A stretch of DNA of 64,000 bases, from the NCBI RefSeq assembly GCF_018860565.1, contig NZ_JAHKPS010000001.1, forward strand, positions 124,001 to 188,000, given 5' to 3'. This DNA comes from Winogradskyella psychrotolerans (GTDB lineage Bacteria > Bacteroidota > Bacteroidia > Flavobacteriales > Flavobacteriaceae). Below are positions 8,750 through 18,009 of this stretch, piece after piece; position 1 is the first letter of the stretch, and the number at the start of each line of letters is the position of its first letter. Made by a program: the position numbers and the translations under genes. The notes beneath the pieces are model-generated. The model did no database searches. It was not told the origin of the DNA and saw only the letters and a program-made list of their open reading frames with translations.

Positions 8750-10099
8750 ATGGATTTAAAATATATATACTTGCTATTATTTCATATTGTAGTAGGTGCA
8801 TGTATGTATTTTATTGGTTTTTTTCCTAGAGCGTATTTTTTTATAATTACGATTTACTTTATAGGATTAATTATTGTAGCTCCTCAAAAAAACAAGAAAA
8901 TAGAAGTTTTAAAGGCTTGTGCTTATTTGGTAGGCATTGAAGTTTTATTTAGAATGACCAATGGAGCTATATTTTATGAAGCTTCAAAATATTTAGTTAT
9001 TGTTTTTATTCTTATGGGTATGTTCTATAATGGTATTTCCAACAGAGGCTATCCTTATTTTATATTTTTGATATTATTAGTGCCTTCAATAATTGTAGCT
9101 TCGATGAATATAGGTTTTGACTCAAATTTTAGAACCAATGTAGCTTTTGTTCTCACGGGGCCCGTTTGCTTGGGTTTATCTGCGTTATATTGTTTAGATA
9201 AAAAAGTAAGTAGGAGTGAAATTCTTGAGATATTATTGTACTTGGCTTTGCCAATAGTAGCATTAACGACTTATCTGTTTATTTTTTCGCCTAGTATAAA
9301 AGATACATTAAGCGGAACGCAATCTAACTATGCAGCTTCAGGTGGTTTTGGTCCAAATCAAGTCGCAACAATGTTAGGGGTTGGTATGTTTGTGTTTTGT
9401 GTATTTATATTTTTAAAATCTAAAAATCTACTCATTACTGGTATCAACTGTATATTATTTGGTGTAGTTTCATTTAGAGCTATTGTAACATTTAGCAGAG
9501 GAGGCGTAATAACTGCAATTATGATGATAATCGCATTTATGGTTTTTCTATATTTAAAATCTCATTCAAGGGAGCGGTTTAAAATAATATCCTCGTTTTT
9601 GGTTTTTTCTTTAGTTCTTGTTTTTACTTGGATGTATAGTACCGTGCAGACAGAAGGACTTATTGAAAACCGTTATACTAACAAAGATGGTGCGGGTAGA
9701 GAGAAAAAAGATGTAACTACAGGTAGACTCGATTTATTTCTGGGAGAGATTGACGGTTTTACAGATAATCCCTTTTTTGGTGTTGGAGCCAATGGAATGA
9801 AAGAGTTGCGGATTGAACGTTTTGGAAGGGGAGTAGTAAGTCATAATGAAATAAGTAGGTTACTATCAGAGCACGGCATATTAGGCATTATTATATTATT
9901 AATATTAATTTTTACACCTTTAGCATTTAAAGCCGAAAATCCAGATAATATTTTTTTCTATGCCTTTCTCTGTTTTTGGTTTGCCACCATTAATCATTCT
10001 GCCATGCGAATTGCTGCACCCAGTTTTATTTATGGATTGACATTATTATATGTATTCAATGAAAAACGTCCTGTACATAGGAAACGCCTTATCAAATAA
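8750..10099 (+). CDS. O-antigen ligase / Wzy-polymerase-like integral membrane protein
   Basis: The product is 449 aa with about ten to eleven hydrophobic segments across its length. The largest non-membrane stretch (about 300-355) contains ENRYTNKDGAGREKKDVTTGRLDLFLGE, then NPFFGVGANG and a VSHNEISRLLSEHG block. The R-x-(10-20)-R...GxGxx....HNxxL pattern is typical of the Wzy_C/O-antigen ligase superfamily. It probably polymerises repeat units or ligates the glycan in the inner membrane, outer leaflet. No Wzx flippase is visible in the window, so it would lie upstream. Confidence 0.75.
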   Translation: MDLKYIYLLLFHIVVGACMYFIGFFPRAYFFIITIYFIGLIIVAPQKNKKIEVLKACAYLVGIEVLFRMTNGAIFYEASKYLVIVFILMGMFYNGISNRGYPYFIFLILLVPSIIVASMNIGFDSNFRTNVAFVLTGPVCLGLSALYCLDKKVSRSEILEILLYLALPIVALTTYLFIFSPSIKDTLSGTQSNYAASGGFGPNQVATMLGVGMFVFCVFIFLKSKNLLITGINCILFGVVSFRAIVTFSRGGVITAIMMIIAFMVFLYLKSHSRERFKIISSFLVFSLVLVFTWMYSTVQTEGLIENRYTNKDGAGREKKDVTTGRLDLFLGEIDGFTDNPFFGVGANGMKELRIERFGRGVVSHNEISRLLSEHGILGIIILLILIFTPLAFKAENPDNIFFYAFLCFWFATINHSAMRIAAPSFIYGLTLLYVFNEKRPVHRKRLIK

Positions 10100-11060
10100 A
10101 GGGAAATCTATAACTTCTATAGAGGTTTTAGGGAAACAATTAAATGAAATTTGTATTGTTAAGACAGCTTCTAGCTACAACAATAAATTATTGCGTTTAA
10201 TTGATATGTGTAAATTGGTGTTAGTTAATAGAACTAATACAGATTTTGTTATAATCGACACTTATAGTACATTTAATTTTTATTACGCATTAATAATAAG
10301 TCAATTATGCCGACTATTAAAACTAAAATATATTCCTATTTTACGAGGAGGAAATCTAGAAAATAGATTAAAACACAGTTCAAAATTAAGTCACCTTATT
10401 TTTGACCATGCTTATAAGTTAGTAGCGCCTTCTCACTTTTTAAAATCAGTTTTTGAATCCTATAACTATAAAGATGTATTATATATTCCAAACAATATAG
10501 AAATAGACAATTATGATTTTTATAGTAGAAGTATTGATTGTATAAAATTATTATGGGTAAGATCTTTTTCTTCAATATACAATCCAGAACTAGCTATTTT
10601 AGTTTTAGAAAAATTATTAGAAAAGAATTATAATGCTCAATTAACTATGGTTGGGCCAGAGGTAGATGGCTCATTAAAAAAAGTAAAGGATTTAGCAGAA
10701 TCAAAACAACTACAAGTAAATTTCACGGGAAAATTGTCTAAAGTAGAATGGTTAGCGCTTTCAAAAGATTCTAATGTTTTTATTAATACAACTAATTTTG
10801 ATAATACTCCTGTAAGTGTCATTGAGGCTATGGCTTTAGGTTTGCCAATAGTTTCTACAAATGTAGGTGGCTTACCTTTTTTAATTACAAATAATGTTGA
10901 TGGGGTGCTTGTAGAGCCTAATAATGTTGATGCTATGGTTGATGCTATTATAAAATTAGACGAAAAGAATAGAAGCGAACTAGTTAATAATGCGCGCCTT
11001 AAAGTAGAAAAATTCGATTGGCATGTAATTAAACCCGAATGGGAAACCCTTTTGTCCTAA
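10059..11060 (+). CDS. Family 4 glycosyltransferase
   Basis: From the ATG at 10059 the product is 333 aa and begins MKNVLYIGNALSNKGKS, a sensible GT-B beta strand plus loop. An in-frame ATG at 10050 would add three residues. Either start lies inside the end of the polymerase-like gene (41-50 bp overlap in another frame). The C-terminal half carries LLWVRSFSSIYNPEL, VGPEVDGSL, FTGKLSKVEW and TPVSVIEAMALGLPIVSTNVGG, the GT4 donor site. It is the last of the glycosyltransferases before the priming transferase. Confidence 0.82.
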   Translation: MKNVLYIGNALSNKGKSITSIEVLGKQLNEICIVKTASSYNNKLLRLIDMCKLVLVNRTNTDFVIIDTYSTFNFYYALIISQLCRLLKLKYIPILRGGNLENRLKHSSKLSHLIFDHAYKLVAPSHFLKSVFESYNYKDVLYIPNNIEIDNYDFYSRSIDCIKLLWVRSFSSIYNPELAILVLEKLLEKNYNAQLTMVGPEVDGSLKKVKDLAESKQLQVNFTGKLSKVEWLALSKDSNVFINTTNFDNTPVSVIEAMALGLPIVSTNVGGLPFLITNNVDGVLVEPNNVDAMVDAIIKLDEKNRSELVNNARLKVEKFDWHVIKPEWETLLS

Positions 11061-11116
11061 AATTATGTTAAAAATCATTTGTACTTATTATATTTACACC
11101 ATAGTTTTTCTCATCA

Positions 11117-12511
11117 ATGTCTAAAAAAAGAGGTATTCATTTCGAAGTTTCTGAGCGTAAAATTCTACTTAGAGTTTTAGACTTAGTAATGGTGTACATA
11201 GGTGTGTACTGTTTAAGTCTTTACTTTGATTTTGAATATATTGTTGTTAGTACAGAAAATAGTATTGCGTTAGTTTTATTAGGAGTTTATGTTACTGTTT
11301 TTGCTACTATTTTTGAATTGTATGATTTACAAAAAGCCAGCAGATTAGACACTACATTTAAAAATATTGTAATAACAACTTCTACTGTTGTGCTGTTTTA
11401 TTTGTTAACTCCAGTACTTTCACCTTATCTTCCTGTTGAACGTATTCAAATTGTTTATTTATATGTTACAATAATTGTTTCAATTCTCTTATGGAGATTA
11501 GTGTATATTAACTTAATTGAATCGCCTCGTTTTTATAAGCGAGTCCTTCTTGTTGGAGAAGTATCTAATATAGATGGTCTAATTAAAGCATTAGATACAT
11601 CAGATCCAAATTACAGAATAGTTGGTTTTATAAATAGTGAAGCTTCTAGTGCGGAATCAGTTAAGTTTACAGGGTTAAAGGAGTTTAGAGCCACAGAATT
11701 TTTAGAAACAATTGATAAAGAACGAATATCCGAAATTCTTGTAGCAAGCTTTAATACCGAGGCTATAATGGCTGAGGTTTATCATGATTTAATGCTATTA
11801 CTAGAACGTGGTTTTAAAATAAGAGATTATTCTCAAGTTTATGAAGAGCTGCTTCAAAAAGTACCTATTCAGTTTGTTGGTAAGGATTTCTATAAGTATT
11901 TTCCTTTTAGTCGAAGTAATGAAAATAAGCTCTATATCTTTTTTCATCGTGCCTTTGATGTTACGTTTTCATTAATAGGCCTTATGTTAGGCGTACTATT
12001 GTTACCTATTATTTTAATAGGTAATTTAATGGGGAATAAAGGACCTTTATTTTATGTTCAAGAGCGTGTTGGTATAAACGGAAAACCGTTTCATATTCTT
12101 AAACTAAGAACCATGGTTGTTAATGCCGAGAAAGATGGAGTAAAGTGGGCTCAAAAAAATGATAAAAGAATTACATCATTTGGGATGTTTTTAAGACGCT
12201 CTCGTTTGGATGAGGTGCCTCAGTTTTATAATGTACTAAAAGGTGATATGAGTATTATTGGACCTAGGCCAGAACGTCCTTTTTTTGTTAACGAGTTGTC
12301 TCGTATAATACCATTCTACGAAACACGTCATATGATAAAACCAGGGTTAACTGGTTGGGCACAGGTTAGTACAAGGTATGGCTCTTCAGTAGACGATAGT
12401 CTTACCAAGCTTCAATACGACTTATATTATATTAAACACAGAAGTGTTTTTTTAGATTTCAGCATTGTTATAAAAACGCTAAGTACGATCTTGTACTACA
12501 GAGGACAGTAG
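11117..12511 (+). CDS. Polyprenyl-phosphate glycosyl-1-phosphate transferase (exopolysaccharide priming enzyme)
   Basis: The product is 464 aa. Four N-terminal transmembrane helices and a CoA-binding-like (NAD-fold) middle domain (LLVGEVSNIDGLIKAL) precede a fifth hydrophobic segment at about 280-300. The C-terminal catalytic domain has KLRTM (about 329), RRSRLDEVPQFYNVLKGDMS, GPRPE (about 382) and PGLTGWAQVSTRYG. This is the WcaJ/WbaP layout. The enzyme starts the repeat unit by placing a sugar-1-phosphate on undecaprenyl phosphate in the inner membrane. It ends the operon; the next gene converges, with only 12 bp between them. Confidence 0.92.
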   Translation: MSKKRGIHFEVSERKILLRVLDLVMVYIGVYCLSLYFDFEYIVVSTENSIALVLLGVYVTVFATIFELYDLQKASRLDTTFKNIVITTSTVVLFYLLTPVLSPYLPVERIQIVYLYVTIIVSILLWRLVYINLIESPRFYKRVLLVGEVSNIDGLIKALDTSDPNYRIVGFINSEASSAESVKFTGLKEFRATEFLETIDKERISEILVASFNTEAIMAEVYHDLMLLLERGFKIRDYSQVYEELLQKVPIQFVGKDFYKYFPFSRSNENKLYIFFHRAFDVTFSLIGLMLGVLLLPIILIGNLMGNKGPLFYVQERVGINGKPFHILKLRTMVVNAEKDGVKWAQKNDKRITSFGMFLRRSRLDEVPQFYNVLKGDMSIIGPRPERPFFVNELSRIIPFYETRHMIKPGLTGWAQVSTRYGSSVDDSLTKLQYDLYYIKHRSVFLDFSIVIKTLSTILYYRGQ

Positions 12512-12523
12512 TTTTCGTAAGAA

Positions 12524-13693
12524 TTAATTCTTATTAAAGAATTGTATTAAAAAGATATACCTTACTAATAACGCCACAAGTAAGGGAATTAAACCAATAG
12601 CAAATACCTGAACGCCACCCAACCAATGAAAAGTCATCAGTGCTAACATGATAATTAAAAACTTAAGGTAGCGCTTAACCCAATTTTTAATTTTAGGTTT
12701 TAACAATTGTCCTATGACAATAATATTAAGTGGAAAAGCCCATAGCAAATTATAGTTTTGAGCTGTTGCAGAGTGGTCTGTTAAGAACCATAAAAATAGT
12801 ATAATAACACCTATGACACCTGTAGTCCCAAATATGGTAATATCTAACCAATTGGTTCGAATATTATTTTTATAATCTCTATAGGTGAAAAATAAAATAC
12901 AAAGGCTAATTAATCCTATTATAATTAAAGGGTTAAACAGAATATTTAAAGATGAATCTGTTTCCTTTTTTTCATACAGAGTAGAAGAGCTTTTTACTAA
13001 ATTTTCAGTGTTGTTTAGTGTTGCAGTTTCAAAAAAGGTATGAATATATTGTGGCAAAAACATATGCTCGTTAACGGTTGCTGTTCTGTCAATAACGGAA
13101 CCCAAAGCAATGTCTATCCCAAAACTCCCCCAAGTATTTAAACCTACATGATCGTGAATAAGGGTTCTAAACGTTTTTGGTTTAAAATTGTCAGGTAGCT
13201 TAAAATTAATTTTACGTTCAGAAACTTTTAGAGTGATATCTCTAATTCGTGTCGCACAATTGTCATAAAAGAAATCGTATAAATAACGTCTGTTTTCTGG
13301 TTTATAATTGTTTTCTAAATAATTAAATAGTTTTTGTTTTTCTTCTGTAGACAGGTTTAAGATTTGTTCGTCTATGGTGCGATTATCTTCTTTATAGGCA
13401 AAATAAAAATCTTTAAAGTAATGTTTGCTTATCAGGTAATTGAGTTTTCCTTGAGCGAATTTCAAATAAAAGTTAGGAGCTTCAAAGTCGTAAGCACCAT
13501 AGCCATAGACTACATCAATACCTAAATTTCGATCTTTTACTCTAAAGCCATTGTGACCAAAAGCATCATTTAAAGAGTTACCAGGACCAATAGTCAACAC
13601 CGTTATCTGAGCATCAGGTGATAATTGCCGTTGCTGTGCAAAGTTTGAGAAAAATGTAAATAGGAAAGCAAAAACGAACAGTTTCAATTTCAT
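12524..13693 (-). CDS. lnb: DUF4105 membrane protein, Lnb-type lipoprotein N-acyltransferase
   Basis: The product is 389 aa. A signal peptide (1-19, ending FAQ) is followed by a periplasmic DUF4105 domain with FGHNGFR (His47) and the YDNCATRIRD block (Cys146), and then by five hydrophobic helices in the last 140 residues. An N-terminal periplasmic His/Cys domain plus a five-helix membrane domain is the layout described for Bacteroidota Lnb, which N-acylates outer membrane lipoproteins where Lnt is missing. The visible candidate Cys and His fit a thiol acyltransferase. That this copy performs the reaction is inferred from family membership. It lies 8 bp downstream of the PorV-like gene. Confidence 0.72.
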   Translation of the reverse strand: MKLKLFVFAFLFTFFSNFAQQRQLSPDAQITVLTIGPGNSLNDAFGHNGFRVKDRNLGIDVVYGYGAYDFEAPNFYLKFAQGKLNYLISKHYFKDFYFAYKEDNRTIDEQILNLSTEEKQKLFNYLENNYKPENRRYLYDFFYDNCATRIRDITLKVSERKINFKLPDNFKPKTFRTLIHDHVGLNTWGSFGIDIALGSVIDRTATVNEHMFLPQYIHTFFETATLNNTENLVKSSSTLYEKKETDSSLNILFNPLIIIGLISLCILFFTYRDYKNNIRTNWLDITIFGTTGVIGVIILFLWFLTDHSATAQNYNLLWAFPLNIIVIGQLLKPKIKNWVKRYLKFLIIMLALMTFHWLGGVQVFAIGLIPLLVALLVRYIFLIQFFNKN

Positions 13694-13701
13694 AATAATG
13701 A

Positions 13702-14799
13702 TTATCTAAAGATGCTAAAGTCTAGTTTTAAAGAAAATACATTAGAGTATAAAGCTGCACTTTGGTCACCAATATCAGTAAAAGCATAATCGATTTGAAT
13801 GCCTCTATATTTAAAACCAACACCAAAGTTAGGTTGAAATGAAATTTGTTCAGAATTATCAATCTGAATTTCATTCTGAAAATTACCAACTCCAGCCCTT
13901 AAAAAGACTAAATCTGTATAACCAAACTCAAATCCCAAAGCAGGATTTATACTCGCAAAAGATGTTGAAATAATATCGTTGTTTTGAGCAAAACGCATGT
14001 TTAAGTTTACAGCTGCTAATAAAGAATAATCATAATGAAAAATCCATTTTTTAGACATTCCTAACTGTAACTTAGGTATTGTTATTTCAGTGGTTTCAGG
14101 AAGTTCCTGATTTTCTCCTTCAATAGCACCGCTTATTTGTTCAAACTTATCTTCGTCAATTGACCAAGCATTATAAGTGGTTGTAATATCTCTTGCCATA
14201 AAGCCAAACTTCCAATTATTGTTACCTTCAAATTGAATGCCTGCATCTAATCCAAACCCCCAAGAAGACGCAAAGTCACCAATAATTCGTCGGATTATTT
14301 TAGCATTAACTCCAAAGTTTAAACCATCTAAAGGTAATTTTCTAGCATATGAAAAGGTTAAACCATAATCTGCAGTAGAGAAGGTGCTAATTCTATCGTA
14401 ATTAATATTGCCTTGATCGTCTATTAATTGTGTGGTGTCTAAAATGTCATCAACTCCAAATCTAATTAATGAAATACCTAATGCACTTTCGTTATCTAAA
14501 GGCATCGCATAAGCGATATAATTATAATTGGCAATGTTTGCAAAATAGCTAGAATGCATTAAGGAAAGTTGACTGTCTTCAAGATGAACCAATCCTGCAG
14601 GATTCCAATATCCAGAATTAACATCAGCAGTTTGTGATACAACAGCATTACTCATACCTAAAGCAGCAGCATCAACACCAATATTCATAAATTCATTAGA
14701 ATATTTTCTTGTAGTTTGTGCCGAAGCTATAAGCGTAGTAAGTGTTAAGAGAATTACATAGTAATTTTTCAACAGCAATAATTTTTTACAAAGATGCAC
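13702..14799 (-). CDS. PorV/PorQ-family outer membrane beta-barrel protein
   Basis: The product is 365 aa with a signal peptide ending near ASA-QTT (about 27). The mature start SNEFMNIGVDAAALGMSNAVV and the NSGYWNPAGL segment are hallmarks of the PorV/PorQ/UPF0164 family of FadL-like barrels. The rest alternates in beta-strand fashion and ends in a phenylalanine-rich strand. PorV is the outer-membrane shuttle of the type IX secretion system; paralogues have less clear jobs, so I do not assign a symbol. A T9SS cargo protein is encoded at 25684 in the same window. It is transcribed with the DUF4105 gene. Confidence 0.8.
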   Translation of the reverse strand: MHLCKKLLLLKNYYVILLTLTTLIASAQTTRKYSNEFMNIGVDAAALGMSNAVVSQTADVNSGYWNPAGLVHLEDSQLSLMHSSYFANIANYNYIAYAMPLDNESALGISLIRFGVDDILDTTQLIDDQGNINYDRISTFSTADYGLTFSYARKLPLDGLNFGVNAKIIRRIIGDFASSWGFGLDAGIQFEGNNNWKFGFMARDITTTYNAWSIDEDKFEQISGAIEGENQELPETTEITIPKLQLGMSKKWIFHYDYSLLAAVNLNMRFAQNNDIISTSFASINPALGFEFGYTDLVFLRAGVGNFQNEIQIDNSEQISFQPNFGVGFKYRGIQIDYAFTDIGDQSAALYSNVFSLKLDFSIFR

Positions 14800-14810
14800 A
14801 TTATTTTTCT

Positions 14811-14944
14811 GAAGTAGTTTAAACTTTTTGTTTGTAATGAAGATTTTTTTTATCTCACAAAGTCATTTTTAGTTAGATATCCTACGATACAGAGAACAAA
14901 AATGATAAATTTTTTTAGTTAAAATAAAAAGTTTAAATCACTTC
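14811..14944. repeat. Long-spaced 19-bp inverted repeat in a divergent intergenic region
   Basis: Arms at 14811-14829 and 14926-14944 are inverted copies matching at 17 of 19 positions, with core AGTTTAAACTTTTT. They are separated by 96 bp and lie between the divergent PorV-like and pssA genes. No target-site duplication or ORF is evident. It could be a pair of binding sites serving both promoters, or a small MITE-like remnant. Only the symmetry is observed. Confidence 0.45.
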
Positions 14945-15041
14945 TTCCTATTTAACTGTTAAACGTCGTTTTTATTGCATTCTTTATATTGCAATTTGAA
15001 ATAGACTCAAATACTTTTATATTTTTACAAAAATTAAGTTT

Positions 15042-15800
15042 ATGAGATTAAAACAACATATTCCCAATATAGTAACACTTCTGAATTTGTTTTCAGGATG
15101 TATTGCTTTAATATTTGCAGTGAATGGTAACTTTGTTGCCGCAGCATTCTTTGTGTTTTTAGGTATATTTTTTGATTTCTTTGACGGACTTTTAGCAAGA
15201 AAGCTAAATGTACAAAGTCCACTAGGTATTCAGTTGGATTCGCTTGCCGATTTGGTAACGAGTGGAGTTGTACCAGGAGTTATCATGTTTAAACTTATTT
15301 CATTAGCCATTGATGCTCCAAGTTTTTCAACTCATAGCGATAGCTGGAATTCAGTGTTTCATTGGCAAGGATTTAAAATGTCTGTTTTGCCATTAATAGG
15401 TTTGTTTATTGCTTTAGCTTCTGCTTACCGTTTAGCAAAATTTAATTTAGACGAGGATCAACAAAGTTATTTTAAAGGCTTGCCTGTGCCAGCCAATACG
15501 TTAGTAATATTGTCATTACCCTTAATTTTAGAATACCAAAATAGCGATTTAATAAATTCAATAATTATTAATAAATGGTTTTTAATAGCATTAACTCTGC
15601 TTAGTTGTTATCTATTAAATTCAAACATAAAGTTATTTGCTTTAAAATTTAAAAATTGGGGATTTAAAGACAATGCTATTCGTTATATTTTTCTAATTTT
15701 AAGTGTGGTGTTATTAATTTTACTTCATTTTGCAGCAATACCACTTATAATTGCATTATATATAATACTTTCATTATTAACAAAATCTAGTATAGTTTAA
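15042..15800 (+). CDS. pssA: CDP-diacylglycerol-serine O-phosphatidyltransferase
   Basis: The product is 252 aa and strongly hydrophobic, with six to eight membrane helices. The CDP-alcohol phosphatidyltransferase motif is intact: D45, D48-G49, A52-R53, G62, D66 and D70, in the order DxxDGxxAR(x8)G(x3)D(x3)D. Length and the LARKLNVQSPLG sequence point to phosphatidylserine synthase, which feeds phosphatidylethanolamine synthesis. It is the first gene after a 242-bp divergent spacer, so it should have its own promoter. A DUF808 gene follows 33 bp downstream. Confidence 0.9.
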   Translation: MRLKQHIPNIVTLLNLFSGCIALIFAVNGNFVAAAFFVFLGIFFDFFDGLLARKLNVQSPLGIQLDSLADLVTSGVVPGVIMFKLISLAIDAPSFSTHSDSWNSVFHWQGFKMSVLPLIGLFIALASAYRLAKFNLDEDQQSYFKGLPVPANTLVILSLPLILEYQNSDLINSIIINKWFLIALTLLSCYLLNSNIKLFALKFKNWGFKDNAIRYIFLILSVVLLILLHFAAIPLIIALYIILSLLTKSSIV

Positions 15801-15833
15801 CTCAACACATTTTCTAAATAGAATTTATAATTA

Positions 15834-16715
15834 ATGGCTTCAGGATTTTTTGCATTACTAGATGATATAGCGACTTTGATGGATGATGTCGCTGCGATGA
15901 CCAAGATAACAACGAAGAAAACAGCAGGTATTTTGGGGGATGATTTAGCCGTAAATGCAGAAAAAGCATCAGGGTTTGTCTCTTCTCGTGAAATTCCAGT
16001 ACTATGGGCAATTACAAAAGGCTCATTTTTAAATAAATTAATAATTTTACCTTTAGCGTTTCTATTAAGTGCGTTTTTACCTTGGTCTGTTATTGTTATT
16101 TTAGTGCTAGGAGGATTATACTTGTCTTATGAAGGGGCTGAAAAAATCTATGAATTTTTTGTGCCTCACCCTAAGGAAGTGACTAAAGAATTTAAAGGAA
16201 ACTTTACAGAACAAGAATTGTTAGATTTAGAAAAAACGAAGATAAAATCTGCAATTGTAACTGATTTTATCCTATCTGTTGAAATTGTTATTATAGCCTT
16301 AGGATCTGTAGTAGGAGAACCAATAACAACTCAAATCATAGTTGTGTCTATTGTAGCATTAATAGCTACCGTTGGTGTTTATGGTATTGTGGCATTAATA
16401 GTAAGAATGGATGATTTTGGATTACAGCTAATTAATAAAAGTAATGGAGGAAAAGGTGTTTTATTTTCAATCGGAACTTTTTTGGTTTGGGCTTTACCAA
16501 AACTAATAAAAAGTTTGTCTGTTATTGGGACTATAGCTCTACTTCTTGTTGCTGGAGGGATCTTTGTCCATAATATTGAATTTTTACATCATTTCTTAGA
16601 ACAAATTCCGTCTATTTTAAGAGATTTTATTATCGGATTAGCCGTTGGATTAGTTTGTTTAATTTGTGTTGAAATATTTAAAAAAATATTTTTTAGTAAG
16701 CGTTCTAAACATTAA
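15834..16715 (+). CDS. DUF808 (YedI-like) inner membrane protein
   Basis: The product is 293 aa. The start MASGFFALLDDIATLMDDVAAM, followed by TKKTAGILGDDLAVNAEKASGF, is the diagnostic DUF808 N-terminus. About six hydrophobic segments follow, with a charged loop PHPKEVTKEFKGNFTEQELL in the middle. The family has no firmly established function, so none is given. It may be co-transcribed with pssA. Confidence 0.85.
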   Translation: MASGFFALLDDIATLMDDVAAMTKITTKKTAGILGDDLAVNAEKASGFVSSREIPVLWAITKGSFLNKLIILPLAFLLSAFLPWSVIVILVLGGLYLSYEGAEKIYEFFVPHPKEVTKEFKGNFTEQELLDLEKTKIKSAIVTDFILSVEIVIIALGSVVGEPITTQIIVVSIVALIATVGVYGIVALIVRMDDFGLQLINKSNGGKGVLFSIGTFLVWALPKLIKSLSVIGTIALLLVAGGIFVHNIEFLHHFLEQIPSILRDFIIGLAVGLVCLICVEIFKKIFFSKRSKH

Positions 16716-16833
16716 AAATAGCAACGTTAATTGGTGTGAAAACTTGTTAAATTTAAAGTTGGTTAATAGCATAACCCTAACTCTAATATTGAAATAAAAA
16801 TATTAGAACCTATTAAATTAAAGCGAGTAAAAA

Positions 16834-17133
16834 ATGAAAAAATTTAAACTTAAAGAGTTAGTAAGAGTATTTTTATTTCTATTAGTAGTTCAGTTTATTA
16901 TTGGTTTAGCAGATGTTTTACTATCTCAAGCTCACAGTGAGTTATCTTCAATAACGTCTTTACTTATAGCTATTTGTAGTTATCCTTTGAGTCTTATCAG
17001 TAGCGATTTACCATTTTATGTTTCAGAAAGCATATTAATGGTTATTTTATATTGGATTATAAACCTAATGATACAAGCTGTGATTTTGTATATAATGCTA
17101 ATTGTGGTAAAAAAGATGAGAGAGAGTAAATAA
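16834..17133 (+). CDS. Small membrane protein, unknown
   Basis: The product is 99 aa with a basic N-terminus (KKFKLKELVR), three probable transmembrane helices (about 12-30, 40-55, 66-92) and a basic tail. I recognise no family. It lies 118 bp after the DUF808 gene and converges on lptB with 2 bp between them. Coding status rests on the ATG, length and coherent membrane topology only. Confidence 0.5.
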   Translation: MKKFKLKELVRVFLFLLVVQFIIGLADVLLSQAHSELSSITSLLIAICSYPLSLISSDLPFYVSESILMVILYWIINLMIQAVILYIMLIVVKKMRESK

Positions 17134-17135
17134 TC

Positions 17136-17876
17136 TTAAAACTCAAGCTTTGTTTTACGTAGCTCAAAATTCTGACCTAAATAAACTTTTCTTACCATTT
17201 CATCACTAGCCAATTCTTCAGGTTTCCCTGCTTTAAGAATGTTACCTTCAAACATCAAATAAGTTCTGTCAGTAATTGCTAGTGTTTCTTGTACGTTATG
17301 GTCTGTAATTAAAATGCCAATATTCTTCTTGGTCAGTTTAGCAATAATTCGCTGAATATCTTCAACAGCAACAGGATCTACACCTGCAAAAGGTTCATCC
17401 AATAGAATAAAACTAGGGTCGGTGGCTAGTGCTCGTGCAATTTCTGTTCTACGACGCTCACCACCAGAAAGTAAGTCGCCTCTATTAGTTCTAATATGGC
17501 CTAAACCAAATTCTTCAATTAGCGATTCCATTTTATTGTGTTGCTCTTTCTTACTTAATTTTGTAAGCTGCAATACACTTAAAATATTATCTTCAATACT
17601 TAGTTTTCTAAAAACAGAAGGTTCTTGGGCTAAATAACCAATACCATTTTGAGCACGTTTGTACATTGGATATTTCGTGATGTTGGTATCGTCTAAATAA
17701 ATATTTCCTCCATTAGGCTTAATAATTCCAACAATCATATAAAAAGAAGTGGTTTTTCCAGCTCCATTCGGACCCAATAAACCAACAATTTCGCCCTGAT
17801 TAACCTCAAGGGAAACATCTTTTACTACTTTTCGTCCGTTATAGGACTTCATTAAATGTTCTGCTCGTAACTTCAT
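17136..17876 (-). CDS. lptB: LPS export ABC transporter ATP-binding protein
   Basis: The product is 246 aa. Walker A is GPNGAGKTT (35-43), the signature is LSGGE (136-140), and Walker B is FILLDEP (156-162), followed by FAGVDPVAV, which is characteristic of LptB. It powers extraction of lipopolysaccharide from the inner membrane with LptFG, encoded elsewhere. It is followed on the same strand by nothing close; tatC and kdsD are upstream in the same direction, 128 bp away. Confidence 0.93.
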   Translation of the reverse strand: MKLRAEHLMKSYNGRKVVKDVSLEVNQGEIVGLLGPNGAGKTTSFYMIVGIIKPNGGNIYLDDTNITKYPMYKRAQNGIGYLAQEPSVFRKLSIEDNILSVLQLTKLSKKEQHNKMESLIEEFGLGHIRTNRGDLLSGGERRRTEIARALATDPSFILLDEPFAGVDPVAVEDIQRIIAKLTKKNIGILITDHNVQETLAITDRTYLMFEGNILKAGKPEELASDEMVRKVYLGQNFELRKTKLEF

Positions 17877-17965
17877 ATTATTTCTAAGAACGCTAAATTT
17901 AATAAAATCATATAGATTCTATTTGCTTTGGCAATCATTTATTAAAAGTTTAACCTTGCTCTGTG

Positions 17966-18009
17966 TTTAAAATTTAGATAATGCTATACGAATAATCTAA
18001 AATTTTAAA
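17966..18009 (-). terminator. AT-rich hairpin directly after tatC
   Basis: Arms 17966-17979 and 17995-18009 are inverted copies (TTTAAAATTT-AGAT against ATCTAAAATTTTAAA, one extra base). They cover the tatC stop codon and the first bases of the tatC-lptB gap. There is no clean U tract after the stem, so this is a weak terminator or mRNA-stability candidate. Confidence 0.35.

Noticed and set aside
12518..12533. TAAGAATTAATTCTTA palindrome between the priming transferase and DUF4105 genes
   Set aside because: AT-only palindromes of this size are expected by chance in this genome; it overlaps a coding end and lacks a T run.
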